A program made the position numbers and the translations under genes. Below, piece after piece: positions 42,127 through 53,820 of a stretch of DNA of 64,000 bases; within the stretch, counting starts at the first letter, position 1, and every line of letters begins with the position of its first letter. The notes under the pieces are model-generated. The model was not told the DNA's origin and ran no database searches. It was given only the letters and a program-made list of their open reading frames with translations. This DNA comes from Polytrichum commune (taxonomy: Eukaryota > Streptophyta > Polytrichopsida > Polytrichales > Polytrichaceae). Location of the stretch: positions 57,611,554 through 57,675,553 of the forward strand of contig OX485803.1 of NCBI GenBank assembly GCA_950295325.1, in the 5' to 3' direction.

Positions 42127-45100
42127 TTGTGATATTCTTCAACTACTGCACTTCGGAATTTTTCGTATTGATGGTGAGATTCTCCCCTCGATCAAATTGA
42201 ACCTGTAACTCGATGTTGTTTGGTTCCATTTATATTGAACAGCCACTTCGTAATTTGGTTGAACATCTTGAAATCAGCCAGTTCTTTCAAGCAATTCCAT
42301 TTGTGTTGATAAGCCTCTTCTTATTTGGCCACTTACATTGGGCATATCTGGTCTGACTGTTACACAACACGTATCGAAATAACTCCTAACAATCAAACCT
42401 TAAGATGAGCGTACCACATTATTTCTTATTTTCAGTGAGTCGTCATTTCTTCAATATAAGGTGACATAAGGCATAAGAGCACAATCCAAGTTGGTCATCA
42501 CTAGAGTTCATCGTGCCTGTTGCAGGTTATTTCAAAACCCAAATAGTGGTCGATTCCAGTGTTACCCGCGAAATTCTTCTGCAGCAACAAATCAAGATTC
42601 TTCAAGCTTGGATTGCAATGCACATAACTTAATAGTCCGATCAGAGGATTAGAAAAGTGCACAAGATTCAATTTCAAAAGCTGGCTCAGAAGAGGGATTT
42701 TCGCATTTCATTACTGTGTAAAAAGATGTCTCCCATTACAGATTTATGTCCTGATTGCCAAAACGGCCCAATGTGAATTCATCGGAAGCTCTTGAAAATC
42801 CTCAAGGGTTCTTCTTTCTATCATTGTGCTTATCAACATATTTTTTCCATCTTTGACAGTAACAAAGATGGTGATGTACTTCTAAGGTCCATGAAACATT
42901 GTATTGTGTACAAAATCTAATGAAACACAATAACCATGGGAAGACAATATGTTCATGTCACCAGCACAGAAATTGATACGTATAATGGAGTATGTGGGGG
43001 TAAATGTCTCGTTTTTTTGGAGAATGTCTACTCGCGAATGTCTCAGGTACCTGCTAAAAGAGTACCGGCTAAACAGTGATGATTTTTGCCAAAGGGTTTG
43101 CCTTTCATGTGATGGTCCATTTTTACATCACCAGTTTTTTGACACCTAATTTTTCAAATTGACAGCTTTATAAATTCGTACTAGATTCCAATTTTTTTGT
43201 CACAATGACATAAAGTAGTACACATTGAAACAATATGCAATCAACTCACTTTCATTAGGTAGTTGTCAATGACCTCTATACCATCAACTTATGGATTATT
43301 AATCGACATCACCGAAAACACAATTAGTGCTCAGGATTCGGTTGGTTATGTAAACTTGTACCTTTTGAAATCGACCCCAATATTTTGAAGCGGATCATGC
43401 AACTTGGCTCAAGTCAACCTTATTTCTTTTTCGGACTTGCTTCACTTTTGCTGCTGCCTCATCCCATCAGTAACAAGTGTGTATACCCTAATGAGGGCTC
43501 TCTATTCTGACAACAAAATAATCATTTACCCATCAAATTCTTCCAATTGTCATGCTCACATTCGCTTGTATCCCACATGGAAACTACATTCTGACACAAG
43601 TAAAGATGAGATAGGGAGCCCAGCCAGAAAGAGAGAGAAGTGTCGACTTCAAAGAGCATGTAATTCATGAAACAAGAACAAGAAGGAAATAAGAACCTAG
43701 AGCAAGAAGCAAGGCATCACACAAAAGCCCAAAGCCTTGCCTCCCAAGCAAAACGCAAGGCAGACTTCTAAAAGCCCAGATTCCATCACCAACTCTGGGT
43801 GAAAGAAATATTTTAATTTACAGAGCTGATAGGAGGATGAGACAATCTTGACAAGATGCTTAGCAACGTTGCAGGTTCTAATGTGCAGATTCTCACTAAC
43901 CAATAACCTGCAATGTAATTGCATGTATCAATGCCGCACTGGGGGCTCCTCCCACGAGTAACAAACATATGTATAGCCCAAAAGAGAGAGAGATATATAG
44001 AACAATTTTCACTTCAAAGAGCATATCATTCTCGAAACATCAACACGAGGGCAAGAACCAAAACCCTGAAGCCTTATTAACCCTCTCTGTTGGATTCTCT
44101 TATAGTTTGCATTCCGCTTCTGCCTGTGGAGGTGTTTTTGGGAGCCTAATCCTCTTTTTTTTTCATCAACAGTTCGCAAGGTCTTGCTTGTCCCTACCGC
44201 AGAGCCTCACCTTAGCTATTTTTGGCACTTCTACGGCCTTTGTTACGGTGACTTCACCCTTCACCGATTCCATCTCTTTGTTTGCGCTTCTCGTAGCTCA
44301 CGAATCATCTTGCTTCTTGCCTTGGTAGAGTACACTAGTGTTAAGGAAACTCATTCCAGTCACCCACAATATTATACCGTTGTTGATGCCATTCTAATCT
44401 TACCTGCAACCTTCAAATAGAGTTTTCATGTAGGAACGAGCCAAGGGGCTGTCATTGTTTCTCCAGATCCGAATTGATACATCAAGTCATCAACAGTGGC
44501 TTTTGCATGAGCACATGCGTAGAATACGTTCAACCGGCTACAGTAGTACGGAGGTTAATAGAGCTTCGATGGAGTCACTATTAATCCACTAACAGATCTG
44601 TGGCCTTTTGGCTTAGGCTGAGGTGGGTCTCGACATACAGAATCACTGCATCACTGTGATATTGTTATCGAAGTTTGCGTGCCTTGGAGGTTGTTTGAAG
44701 ACAGTCCTGAAGACGAGCTCGGTGAGTTGCTCGTGATATTCCAAAGTGTGTACCTCACAAGGAGCAAGTAATTGTTCTTGAGCATGATGAACTGGATGTA
44801 TCACTTCGTGCAGATAAGATTGGTAATTGAAGGTGCAGCAATCTGCTTCATATGGAATTTTGCAAGCTTAGGCCGGTAGTTAATTACTTCGATAGTTAAT
44901 AAAGCCCCGTGAGAAAAGTACAACAATCGAAGTATATACATTGTTGCGATCAAACTCCCCTGCACAAAGAAGATTACATCAAAAAGTGGCGGCTAGGAGT
45001 CTTACAGAGTCCTACAGAGGAAAATTTCAGTCTATCCATACTATAACTCCTGTTTGATGAACCACAAAGAAACGGTGATCACTCTTCTAGAGTAATAGGT

Positions 45101-46599
45101 TCATCCCGCAAAAGCCATTCCAGAGGCCGGCAGATGTAAAATTCATATTGGCATGTGATGACACAAATAATGCACATTGAGGTTCACATCAAGGACTGAC
45201 GTTTAGAAAGGTGGCAAACTGTAGAATTTACATTTTGAAGTTTTCACCAGAGCGGAAACAAGGGAATGTCACATTTATCAATCAGTAATGTGAGAAATCC
45301 GGAAACTTACACCTGTGCATGATTTACGTCAGAACTGATAAGCCGTAATGAAAGGCGGAACATAAATGCACTCTATCCTCGAAATGTCTCATTCAAGACA
45401 TTCTTAGACAGAATGCCTACAAATTGTCTCAATGTACTTAGACATTTGAAGCTAGACCTTTGCCAAGCATTCCCAGTGCACAAAATGTCTCAAAAGGAGA
45501 CATTATTCTGCTCTAATTCCAATAGTGACATGCCAACGAGCTCCGCAATTGATTGGGTTGACTGCAAAACTTGGTGCATACACTTTACTGTGGGCACTTC
45601 TGACTTCAAACATTCTTGGTTCTTGGATCAACTCAAGAATTGTCTCAACCAGTAAGGAATCGAAAATCAATACGGTTGTCATGTCAAATTTCAGAATCAG
45701 AGTTGACATGCAAAAACTTGTAAGAGGTCAAAGTGAAGAATCTCTTTGTCTTTAATTGACCACATAGGCTCTCCCAATTGTATCAACTATATTGAACCTA
45801 ACCATGGTGTCTATATTTGGAGGACACCATCCAATCTCATCACAACACATATCTTTTTTGGTGACGCTTGTTGACTACAAACCTTGTTCTATACCAGTCA
45901 AACATAGTCGTGAGGCTCGAATGGATGTTGCAGAAATTCACGTAACTTTGAATCCAACATATGAAGTAGTGATATAATATTGTTCCCCTCACAAGACCAA
46001 TTTGCACAAAGCTCGAATACACACGAAAACTTTTGTCCCATGTAAACTACAAAGATTGTTACAGCTTGATCTCAAACTATGGCATCCTTTCTTATTATGC
46101 CATATGCAGAACAAATTTCAATGCACCTCAAGAAATGGAAAAAAACCATATCCATTACAGACTGTTCAATGAGGTCAGGTGGCTCTTAAATTGCCCTATC
46201 ATGAGCGCTTCCAACTCCTCAAACAAATTTTGGCCGGTGAATCAAATTTGCATATTGTCCCTTCATCAAGTTAGCAATAGCTAAATTATCTCAAAGATTG
46301 TCCTTTCAGGTTTCAAAACCAAAGTTGAGATTCAACATTTATGGGAGATCAAAAGTGAAGATTTTCATCACTAGTAGGAAGGAGGGTCCTTTTCCACACA
46401 AAAAGGACACTAAACTGACATTTTTAAGTGACCAGCACACATGTCGTAAAGGTTACAGCTACTGTGGAGAAGGTGTCATCCTAGACCAGTCCTATTTTTT
46501 AGCAAACGGGATGTCAAAATCGTGTCGTGATTTAAGCAAGTGCAAATTTTGACCATTGTGGTAACTTCTTATTATAGGTAAATTTGAGGGGTCATTTAT
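42127..46599. other. Intergenic, no gene recognised
   Basis: A long stretch without a supported gene. The frames at 43404-43670, 43969-44328 and 45413-45755 are short, lack motifs and have no neighbouring exons that extend them. The text at about 43605-43720 partly reappears at 43977-44075 (agagagagaa..., cttcaaagagcat, gaaaca..., caagaacc), an old local duplication. Near 45385-45505 short complementary tracts around atgtctca/gagacat recur. Confidence 0.45.
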
Positions 46600-46823
46600 T
46601 TTAATATATATATATAGTATGTAGTATGTAGTTGTTAGATCCACTCCTACTATACATCCAATAATCCATTGCCACCTCCCTTAGGAGTCTAACCACTTTC
46701 CCACCTCCGGTAGGTGGGTGTCTACCTACCTACAAGCCTAGGCTAAGGGTGGAAGGCCAAGGGAGTCGAACTTTAATCCTCATGAATCCCACATGGAGGC
46801 CTTGGCCACTAAGCCATTGAACT
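46600..46823 (-). mobile_element. tRNA-derived SINE
   Basis: On the minus strand the text begins with ATGGCTTAGTGG (A box at 46816-46806, a match to TGGCNNAGTGG) and continues to AGTTCGACTCC (B box at 46772-46762, close to GTTCGANTCC). The boxes lie 44 bases apart, as in tRNA-derived RNA polymerase III promoters. About 140 bases of unrelated body follow, ending in an AT-repeat tail at about 46605-46625. The tRNA arms do not pair well enough for a functional tRNA. This arrangement (tRNA-like head, body, simple-sequence tail) is that of a plant SINE. The exact ends are not fixed by a target duplication. Confidence 0.7.
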
Positions 46824-46829
46824 TCACAT

Positions 46830-47580
46830 GATATACATGGCCAGAAGGACTATAGATCTACCCTAGGGAAGTGGCATGTGACATGCCATAGAGATTTGCC
46901 ATGACCTCTTGATGAATTACAAACTATGGTCTTTGACAATTATGCCCTTCAGGCATGCCTCAACCCTTAAGGTGAGATTTCATCTCATGGCTTTGGGCTT
47001 CTGATTTCATAAAGGCCAATAACAAAAATGAGGTTAATGAGGTTCCTAACAAACATCAACATTATATCTCTTATGATAGATTGAACTGTATGGATAAAAG
47101 CTTTTTAGAATTAGGATTGGTCACACAAAGTCCACATGTCAAACATCAAATGATTATAACTTGACTATGTTGGTTTTTTGGCAACCTTGATTGCCTAAAC
47201 AAAAAAATAATTAAAATAGTACCTTGGTCTTCGGTGTTAATCCAAGTGAGGTGGGTGTGGGAGGTTGGCCATTGTTGGCCAACTCCTCTAGGGCCACCTC
47301 AACATGTTTGGTGCCCATGCAAGTGAGGTAGGTTTGGCAAACTCAGCCATCGACGGCCAAGTCCTAGAGGCTAGCATAAAATAAAACATGAATGGCAATT
47401 GCTAGAGACAAAAAGGTTTCTCAACAATTTGAATTATGAATACAAATCAAGCAATTAATAAAAAGTTGTTGACATGTTGATTTACCACTAAAAAACATAT
47501 CATAAATTGTAGAAACATAATGTTATGTATTTCAATATGTGCTTAATCTTGACACAACGATAAACTAGTAACTTATGATG
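46830..47580. other. Intergenic; an 85-bp local duplication at about 47235-47375
   Basis: The phrase caagtgaggt(g/a)gg(t)... followed by ttggc(ca/aa)..., ggccaactcct/ggccaagtcct and agagg(c) occurs twice in tandem at about 47243-47300 and 47329-47372. Otherwise nothing is recognised. Confidence 0.4.
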
Positions 47581-47586
47581 TTCCAC

Positions 47587-48960
47587 CTAAGACGACTCAA
47601 ATAATAGGACTGCCACTAAGGAGCATATGTAGAGATGTAGGTATCCAAATGATATTGTAAATGAACTCATCTCAACTTCACCTACATGCAAGACTACCAA
47701 ACACAAATTGTACATGTGTTTACACAATACATTACGTTGTTCTTCCCCACTACCGGTGTTGTGCATTTTGAGGAAGGATGTGCATGAGCATTTGGGGTAC
47801 TTGTTGATTGTGATGTGGTGACGCTCATTGGGGGTAGTATCATCCTGATTGGTAACAACATAGATCCTCCCATTGGACACAACAATCCAATTCACCTTCT
47901 CCTAAATTATCATTGAAAACGTTTGAGCAAGCAACATGCACCCGTAATGGGGTTCTGAAGTTGGACTATAGCGGACAACCTTCCCATCACGAGCCATTAG
48001 GTGTTGTGTACTGGGACCACATTGATGAACATCGGGAATCTCTAGAATGAACTAACTTAATCCCACCATCTTCACTATGGAGGCTTCCTTAGCTGTCAAA
48101 TCAATATCCATTTTCACATGCCAAACAATTGGCACCAAAGAACATCATACTCAGTGTGGCCACCTACACACCACACTTTGTCACCAAGAAAAAAACCATA
48201 ATGTCTTGCCAACCAATTTCTTCATGTTTTTTTACTCTAAAAAACCCTCATAACATGGTGTTGTGGTTGAAGGACCAATTTTAGCCTTACATGAAAAAAC
48301 ACCTCCAACATGGAGTGCAACACAAACGACTCTTGACGTGGGGCATGATGGAGCTACACATGCTTTTATCATTGAGTGTCACATGCATCATTGGGACATG
48401 GTGTCTTTGAAGTTTGAACTACATGTTGCACATTATACTAGTGAGAACAAACCTGCAACTTGGGTCATACACGTAGAAGGCCACGGTTGTCCATCCTTGC
48501 ACCATGTTCACATGGTCAAACATGAGCCACGCGTCCTCCAAAGAGTACTCATTAACCTCCATTATTGTACCTCCATATGTAGGTATAACGACTGGAATGC
48601 AATCTCTATGGTCTAGAATGACAACAACATGAGGGTGTTCATGCTTGTAATCTGGATTAAGGGAAATACCAATAGCAAGATGCAAGTCTTCATCATTGGC
48701 AAAACATGGGGTTTAATTCGGACAATCACTACTCATGTCATTATCATTTGCATCATTTGGAGGATCCTTCTCATCACTAGACACATGATGCAACTCATGA
48801 TGAACTTGAGAGAACAGACATGTGGAACTCTTGGTCAATTTGGAAACAATACCCCCATGACCAACATGAGTGGTTGGAGATTGCATGCCATCATCTCATA
48901 CCCCAACCATGACAAAATAAAGAAGCAAAAATATATATATTAAAAGAAGCAAATTGGTAT
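47587..48960 (-). pseudogene. Relic with C-terminal SWIM zinc finger, probably transposon-derived
   Basis: Reading right to left, a first open piece (48740-48420) contains DLHLAIGISLNPDYKHEHPH, VVVILDHRDCIPVVIPTYGG and NMVQGWTTVAFYVYDP. A middle piece (about 48300-48120) contains VWCVGGHTEYDVLWCQLFGM. A last piece (47895-47587) contains NWIVVSNGRIYVVTNQ and then KCSCTSF...RNVLCKHMYNLCLV, a CxC...CxH SWIM zinc finger. Stops and frame changes separate the pieces. A SWIM finger at the end of a decayed gene is common in MULE-type transposases and related captured genes; the central part is not a motif I can name, so the family stays open. Confidence 0.55.
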
Positions 48961-49150
48961 GTTGGTGAAAACTCAAGGCAATTTACCAATTTTGTTAGGT
49001 GTCTTAGGTATATAAGCTCAAAAGCTAGAATTAAGGCCATGGCCATGGCCAAAACAAAATACATCAAAGATTTCAAAAGGCATCATGGCCAAAGCATAAG
49101 GCATTGCATATGTTTAATTAGAAACTAGTATGTTAGGCCATTTTACTCTT

Positions 49151-49990
49151 GAGGCAACCTTTGAATACATAGTTGTTTGCACTCGACTACTGCCTCAGCC
49201 ATAAGATAGTAGGTTGATTATTTGTTGAGCATGTGATTTTTTAGACCTGTATATACACTTACAAAAGGAATCTTTCTATGCTAAATGAACCTCTATGAGG
49301 GAAAAAAACTTCCATAGGTACCTAAAATTGCTATGATAGGCACATTTTTTTTTTTTTGCTTTGGGGCAACTTAAGTTTCAAATAAGTGGTTGTTGCCAGC
49401 CATGCACACCACTAATGCCTTAGCCACTTGATAGTGCATAGGTTGTGCATTGAGCTTGTGATATTTATTATGTACGTAGACTTAGCAGAAGGCACCTTTC
49501 TCTGCCAAATGAAATTATGTGAGGAAAAAGCTTTCACATGTAACTAAACATTGTTGTTAGGCACATTCCTTTGCTTTGGGACAACCTTCAGCTACATGCC
49601 CTTTGCCTATCATCTACTCAAATGTTTCCTCATTCACATGTCAGTGCACATATTGTTTATATAGCTTAGCATATGCCTTAGGTACATACAATAAACAAGA
49701 TGCATCGGGGTCCGTAGAATGAATTTGTGATAGAAACAAGCTTCCATTTTTAACCATAAACAATTATGCTAGGCACACATTTTTTTTCTTTGAGGAAACC
49801 TTTGAATACATGGCTATTGTCGCCCATGTACTTGATTGTTGCTACAACCATACAATAGTGCATCGATTGCTTGGGTAGCCTATCATATTTCTTAGGTATA
49901 TAGACAAGGTTAGATAATATGTTTTATTTTATAATATTTTTGAGTTTATAGGGAAAACTAAATATACAAATGTCATGTGTATTCACATGT
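49151..49990 (+). repeat. Tandem array, four units, period about 212-215 bp
   Basis: The landmark (t)ttgaggcaacctttgaatacat and its variants begin at 49151, 49363, 49578 and 49792. Each unit then carries in order a ca(t/c)...(c)tagtgcat(a/c)g-like text, a t(a/t)ggtacatac/ttaggtatatag text, a gaaaaaagcttcca(c/t)-like text and a taggcacat followed by a T run and ctttg. Units are well diverged, with perhaps a third of positions changed. The spacing is close to that of plant satellite monomers. No coding frame. Confidence 0.8.
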
Positions 49991-50007
49991 ATTAGCCTTT
50001 GAGATGG

Positions 50008-50058
50008 GCACTAAGACCATGGTCATTTTGACCAAGTTGTTGACCATGGTCTTAGTGC
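50008..50058. repeat. Perfect hairpin, 18-bp arms, 15-base loop
   Basis: GCACTAAGACCATGGTCA at 50008-50025 is the exact reverse complement of 50041-50058. There is no T run after it on either strand, and it lies in AT-rich non-coding sequence just beyond the tandem array. Confidence 0.95.
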
Positions 50059-50059
50059 G

Positions 50060-51147
50060 CAACAACCAAGGAAGGCAAGGCCATTGTATATGGAGGGAAC
50101 AATCGTCCTAATTTTATCAAAATTTATGATATTAATTTGGTAAGATGAATTTATAGAAGTGCAAACTCAATTTCATGATTTTACAAACCAATTTAGCAAT
50201 AGGTTCTACCAATTTTCGTTGGAATCATGAACTAATTTATTAGATTGTTATAAATTTTGTTCATTATATAGATATTCAATCTAACTTTAATGTTCAACCA
50301 AATTCATTACATGTTGTGAACAATTTTATGATTTGGTACCCATATTCATAATTTCATAAAATCATTTCATTAATTGTATAAACTTTATTTCACAAAGAAT
50401 GATACATCATGTATAAGATTCTCCTAATTGCTCCCCACAACTAGCATTGTCAATTTTTTGATAGACCTCTCTTATTCAACCTTGGACCATGTCTACAATG
50501 ATTGTTTGTACATCATCATTAATTTGACCTAATACAATAATGTTCAATGATTTTGGAGATCATTCCACCAGACATTGGGTTTGTGTGGCTTGCTTTGATG
50601 TACAATAATCGAACACTAGGGAAGAACTAACAATGCTTGCTTCCGGCTTTGAGGTACTGCAATGTAAGACCAAAGAAAAATCAACGTCAAGGCTAAAGGC
50701 TTTCAGATAAACACAAAACAAAGAGGAACCAATGAACAATGAGAAGGCAAAGAATGAGAAACAAGGAGGGGAGAAGTTGAGAATACAGAAACCACAAAGT
50801 GCAAAAGATTTATGAAGTTGCTAGAGGTAAAGGTCCATTTTCATGAAATTGAGGTGTGCCACATGTCGAGTCGGTTTAGAAGAATTGTGAACTAATTTAG
50901 AACATTCATGAAATTGGTAGAACACTTTGGTACATTGGTTGGAGGTTCGTGAACTAGCTTGGAACCCATGAAATTGAGTTTGCACTTCTGTGAAGTTATC
51001 TTACCAAAGGAATACGTCTCTGAAGAGTTAACTATCATCATGTTCATTCTCGTTGCTTCTAATAATGAGGATTAAGATAAAAATGGGTTTTAAATGGGCA
51101 TTTTTCTCTTTGCACCCACTGCTCGTAGGCTATGAAATATGTAATTA
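50060..51147. other. Intergenic, no gene recognised
   Basis: AT-rich. Two related phrases occur in opposite orientation about 0.85 kb apart: ttggtaagatgaatttatagaagtgcaaactcaatttcatg (50137-50177) and the complement of catgaaattgagtttgcacttctgtgaagttatcttaccaa (50968-51008). They suggest terminal inverted repeats of a further non-autonomous element of about 870 bp, for which I found no clear target duplication. Confidence 0.5.
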
Positions 51148-51544
51148 AGGCTAGTTCACATGAGATCCCAAGTTTCAAATCCCACTTATGTTAGCAAGTC
51201 TCAATATGGAGACAAACTCTTAATTTTTGAGCCTCAAGAAACTATTTAAGTATGGTTTACGTTCATTGAAGTTAGATCTTTATTATTTTATGTAAGAAAA
51301 ATCAAGACTTGTGTTGAGCGTTGGGTTTAGCTTTTTGCTTGACCCAACTCTCAAAACGTGTCCCAAGCCTCACCTCCCAAAAATGTTGCCATGTGAGCGT
51401 CCATATTATAATTGGGACTTTAAGATTTGAGATCCCATGCCAAGTGGTAAGTCCCAACTTCCATGCTTTCAATGGTTGAGATTGCACGGATTGACCTTAA
51501 GTGAATTGGGACTTAGGACTTGGGTCCCCGTGTGAACTGGCCCT
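51148..51544. mobile_element. Short inverted-repeat element (MITE), 397 bp, TA target
   Basis: The left end AGGCTAGTTCACATGAGATC and the right end read on the minus strand, AGGGCCAGTTCACACGGGGA, match over about 20 bases, followed by CCCAAGT on both sides. TA borders each end. Interior text around aagacttgtgttgag and the cctcacctccc segment is shared with the hairpin elements at 62.0-62.8 kb, so these are one family. No coding capacity. Confidence 0.72.
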
Positions 51545-52309
51545 TAGTGAGAGACAATTAGCAATCCAAACTATCTCCATAGTCACTTTCCTCCTAACTT
51601 TTAGAGCTTGTATGAATATCCCATTCATTATCAAAGTGAAAATTCTATGAGCTAAGAATTTATCATTAAGCTCCCTCCAATTGATGGCTATGCCACTATG
51701 ACTAAGTGGTGAGTTCCATGCAAAGATTGTTGCCCCTCAACTGGCCAATCACAATCTTTGGCCTGCTGATTTTTCCAGCCTATGCGGTTCGGCCAATGCA
51801 TCAATCAACACACTGCAGATGGGGTCCACACACGTTTGAAACCTGACATATATCAAAATTTCACATTTTGAACTATGATTTATTTGTGTGCCACATTATG
51901 TCTATATTTTGATCAATAGATTCGTGGAATGTGGCACATGGCACTTTCACTTCGAGAATGAAGTTGCCATGGTAACTTGGGCATGGTTCACATCCATGGA
52001 TCTACTTTCTTAGCATTGTGGTTATTTTTATCTACATTCACACTTGGCTCATTGTTAACTTACCTCGTACATTAAGTTACCATTGCTAGGGTAAGCTACC
52101 GCATCATTATATCCTAACAACACAATTAGCGTCTAACCTCGATGGTAACTTACATCATGTGTACTAGGATTGTTAGCTACATTTAAAGATCGTGATAGTT
52201 ATTAGTGACTTACTAGTTATCAAATGACACGTTGACATGATGACACATGGCAAGCAAGGTGAGTTTAATGAAGCCCATGTGTGAATAGAAGTACATTGTT
52301 TATGGTATT

Positions 52310-53820
52310 TAGTGTCATGTACACTATTTGCAAAGGGCTTAAACTAGATGCCCAGAGGTCTCAAAGTGTCACGCCTACCAATATGATTCCATTGGTCAAC
52401 ATAAGTAACTTCTTTAAAGTGAAATTATATCTACATTATGACATTTAGAGTAGCACATTGGATACTTTAGATGATAGTCTTGTGTTTTAGTATGAAAGGG
52501 GAAGATATTTATGAGTGTGCTAATGACAATTGTCATGTGTTACAGTTTAGTATGTAAGAGGATAATATTCTCGAGCATACTAATGGCAAATGTCATTTGT
52601 GTACACTTCAGTCAACTTGTAACATAGGCATGCATCTCATAACATTATTGAACATACTCACACCAAGATATTAGTAAGTGCACTTCACGGGGGGTGCACA
52701 CATTGTTAGAACCAATAACCACGTGCGTGCACGACCCTTAAATTAATACCCATAATATACAAGATATTTTCCCTCTTACAAATGATATACGTATAATATG
52801 TAGCTAGGAAATCCCCTTGAATACATACACAAGTGAGAAATAATAAATCATATAGGCCACAATCATATGTATATGCCAGAAAGATCATATGAAAAATATG
52901 GCTAAAATACTCTTATTATGACACATTTGTTTATCATTGATGAAATCATTGCACACTCATTCATTCAATGAATGTGACTCGTACGATTTTGTTTATACAT
53001 TATAAGTCATTGTAGTCAATGCAACAATGGTTTCTACTCCACCGTCAAACGATTTGTCAAATTGTAGGTCCGCATTGACCCATTCTTATTTTGATACCAA
53101 CATAACCTTATTTCCATATTGGAAAGCATGTTCTAGAGTTCAATTTGTTGTCAATAGGCAATCCACATGTTCCCAATTTTGTGGCACACCCTATACACCT
53201 TCCCAAAGACCAAGTCTTGGTGGTCAATGTTTTAGCCGACTTGCTTTCTTTTTTATCCCTCTTTTCTTCACACCTTCAACTACTACTTAAGAGACAAACA
53301 ACACTACACAATCACATCTCAATTTCAACGAGTAATTATTATCCCTGGCTCTAGATAATCGAACTTTAAGTTTGACATACAACATACCATACTTGCTTCT
53401 AGCAAATTCATCCTCGCACAATGTGGGATTACCATTCAACTCACATATTAATTGAAACATTGATTTGGACCTCTTGCAGATCATCCACTTCATTATAATT
53501 GATCATGGGCCTAAAGGTAGAAATACAACTAGGAGTATATGAATAATACGCGTAGTATGTTTACAAGGCTAGAATAAAGAATACCCATACCTTATGTATA
53601 TTTTGTAACCCCTAGGCACAATTACGACCCCTTTGTGCACCTACGTGGGTTTATACTTTTAACAATAAGTGCACCCCCGCAATACACTTGAACGCCAAGT
53701 GTCATGATATGACTCTTATAGTGAAGTTGTTAATCATCTGTGTAACCTAGCATACGCCTCAAAATAGGGCAAGTGACATTATAATTATGCATGTGACACT
53801 AAATACCATAAACGATGTAG
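52310..53820 (-). repeat. Dispersed repeat (inverted relative to 61160-61620), split by an insertion
   Basis: The reverse complement of 61265-61620 matches 52310-52687 (tgtcatgtacactatttgca, taaactagatgcc, aggtctc, gatgacatttagagtagcac, ccaagatatt). The reverse complement of 61160-61290 matches 53684-53815 (cgccaagtgtcatga, gtgaagttgttaatcat, taacctagcatacgcc, gacactaaataccataaa). Between the two matching parts sits about 1 kb that the 61-kb copy lacks. Confidence 0.8.
52688..53683. mobile_element. Probable hAT-like non-autonomous insertion, about 996 bp
   Basis: This block interrupts a dispersed repeat whose intact copy near 61.3 kb shows the empty site. Its ends carry short inverted repeats: CGGGGGGTGCAC at the left and, on the minus strand, GCGGGGGTGCAC at the right. 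The flanking eight bases, gcacttca and acacttga, are near-identical and correspond to one copy at the empty site, which suits the 8-bp duplication of hAT elements. Only short meaningless frames lie inside. Confidence 0.6.

Noticed and set aside
43969-44328. 119-residue plus-strand frame
   Set aside because: Low-complexity hydrophobic text without motif, no neighbouring exons and an overlapping frame in another phase.
46720-46823. Functional tRNA gene on the minus strand
   Set aside because: A and B boxes are present, but the acceptor and anticodon stems do not pair well and a non-tRNA body with an AT tail follows; a SINE explains it better.
49151-49990. CRISPR-like array
   Set aside because: Four diverged 213-bp units without short identical repeats or unique spacers, in a plant genome; a satellite-type array fits.
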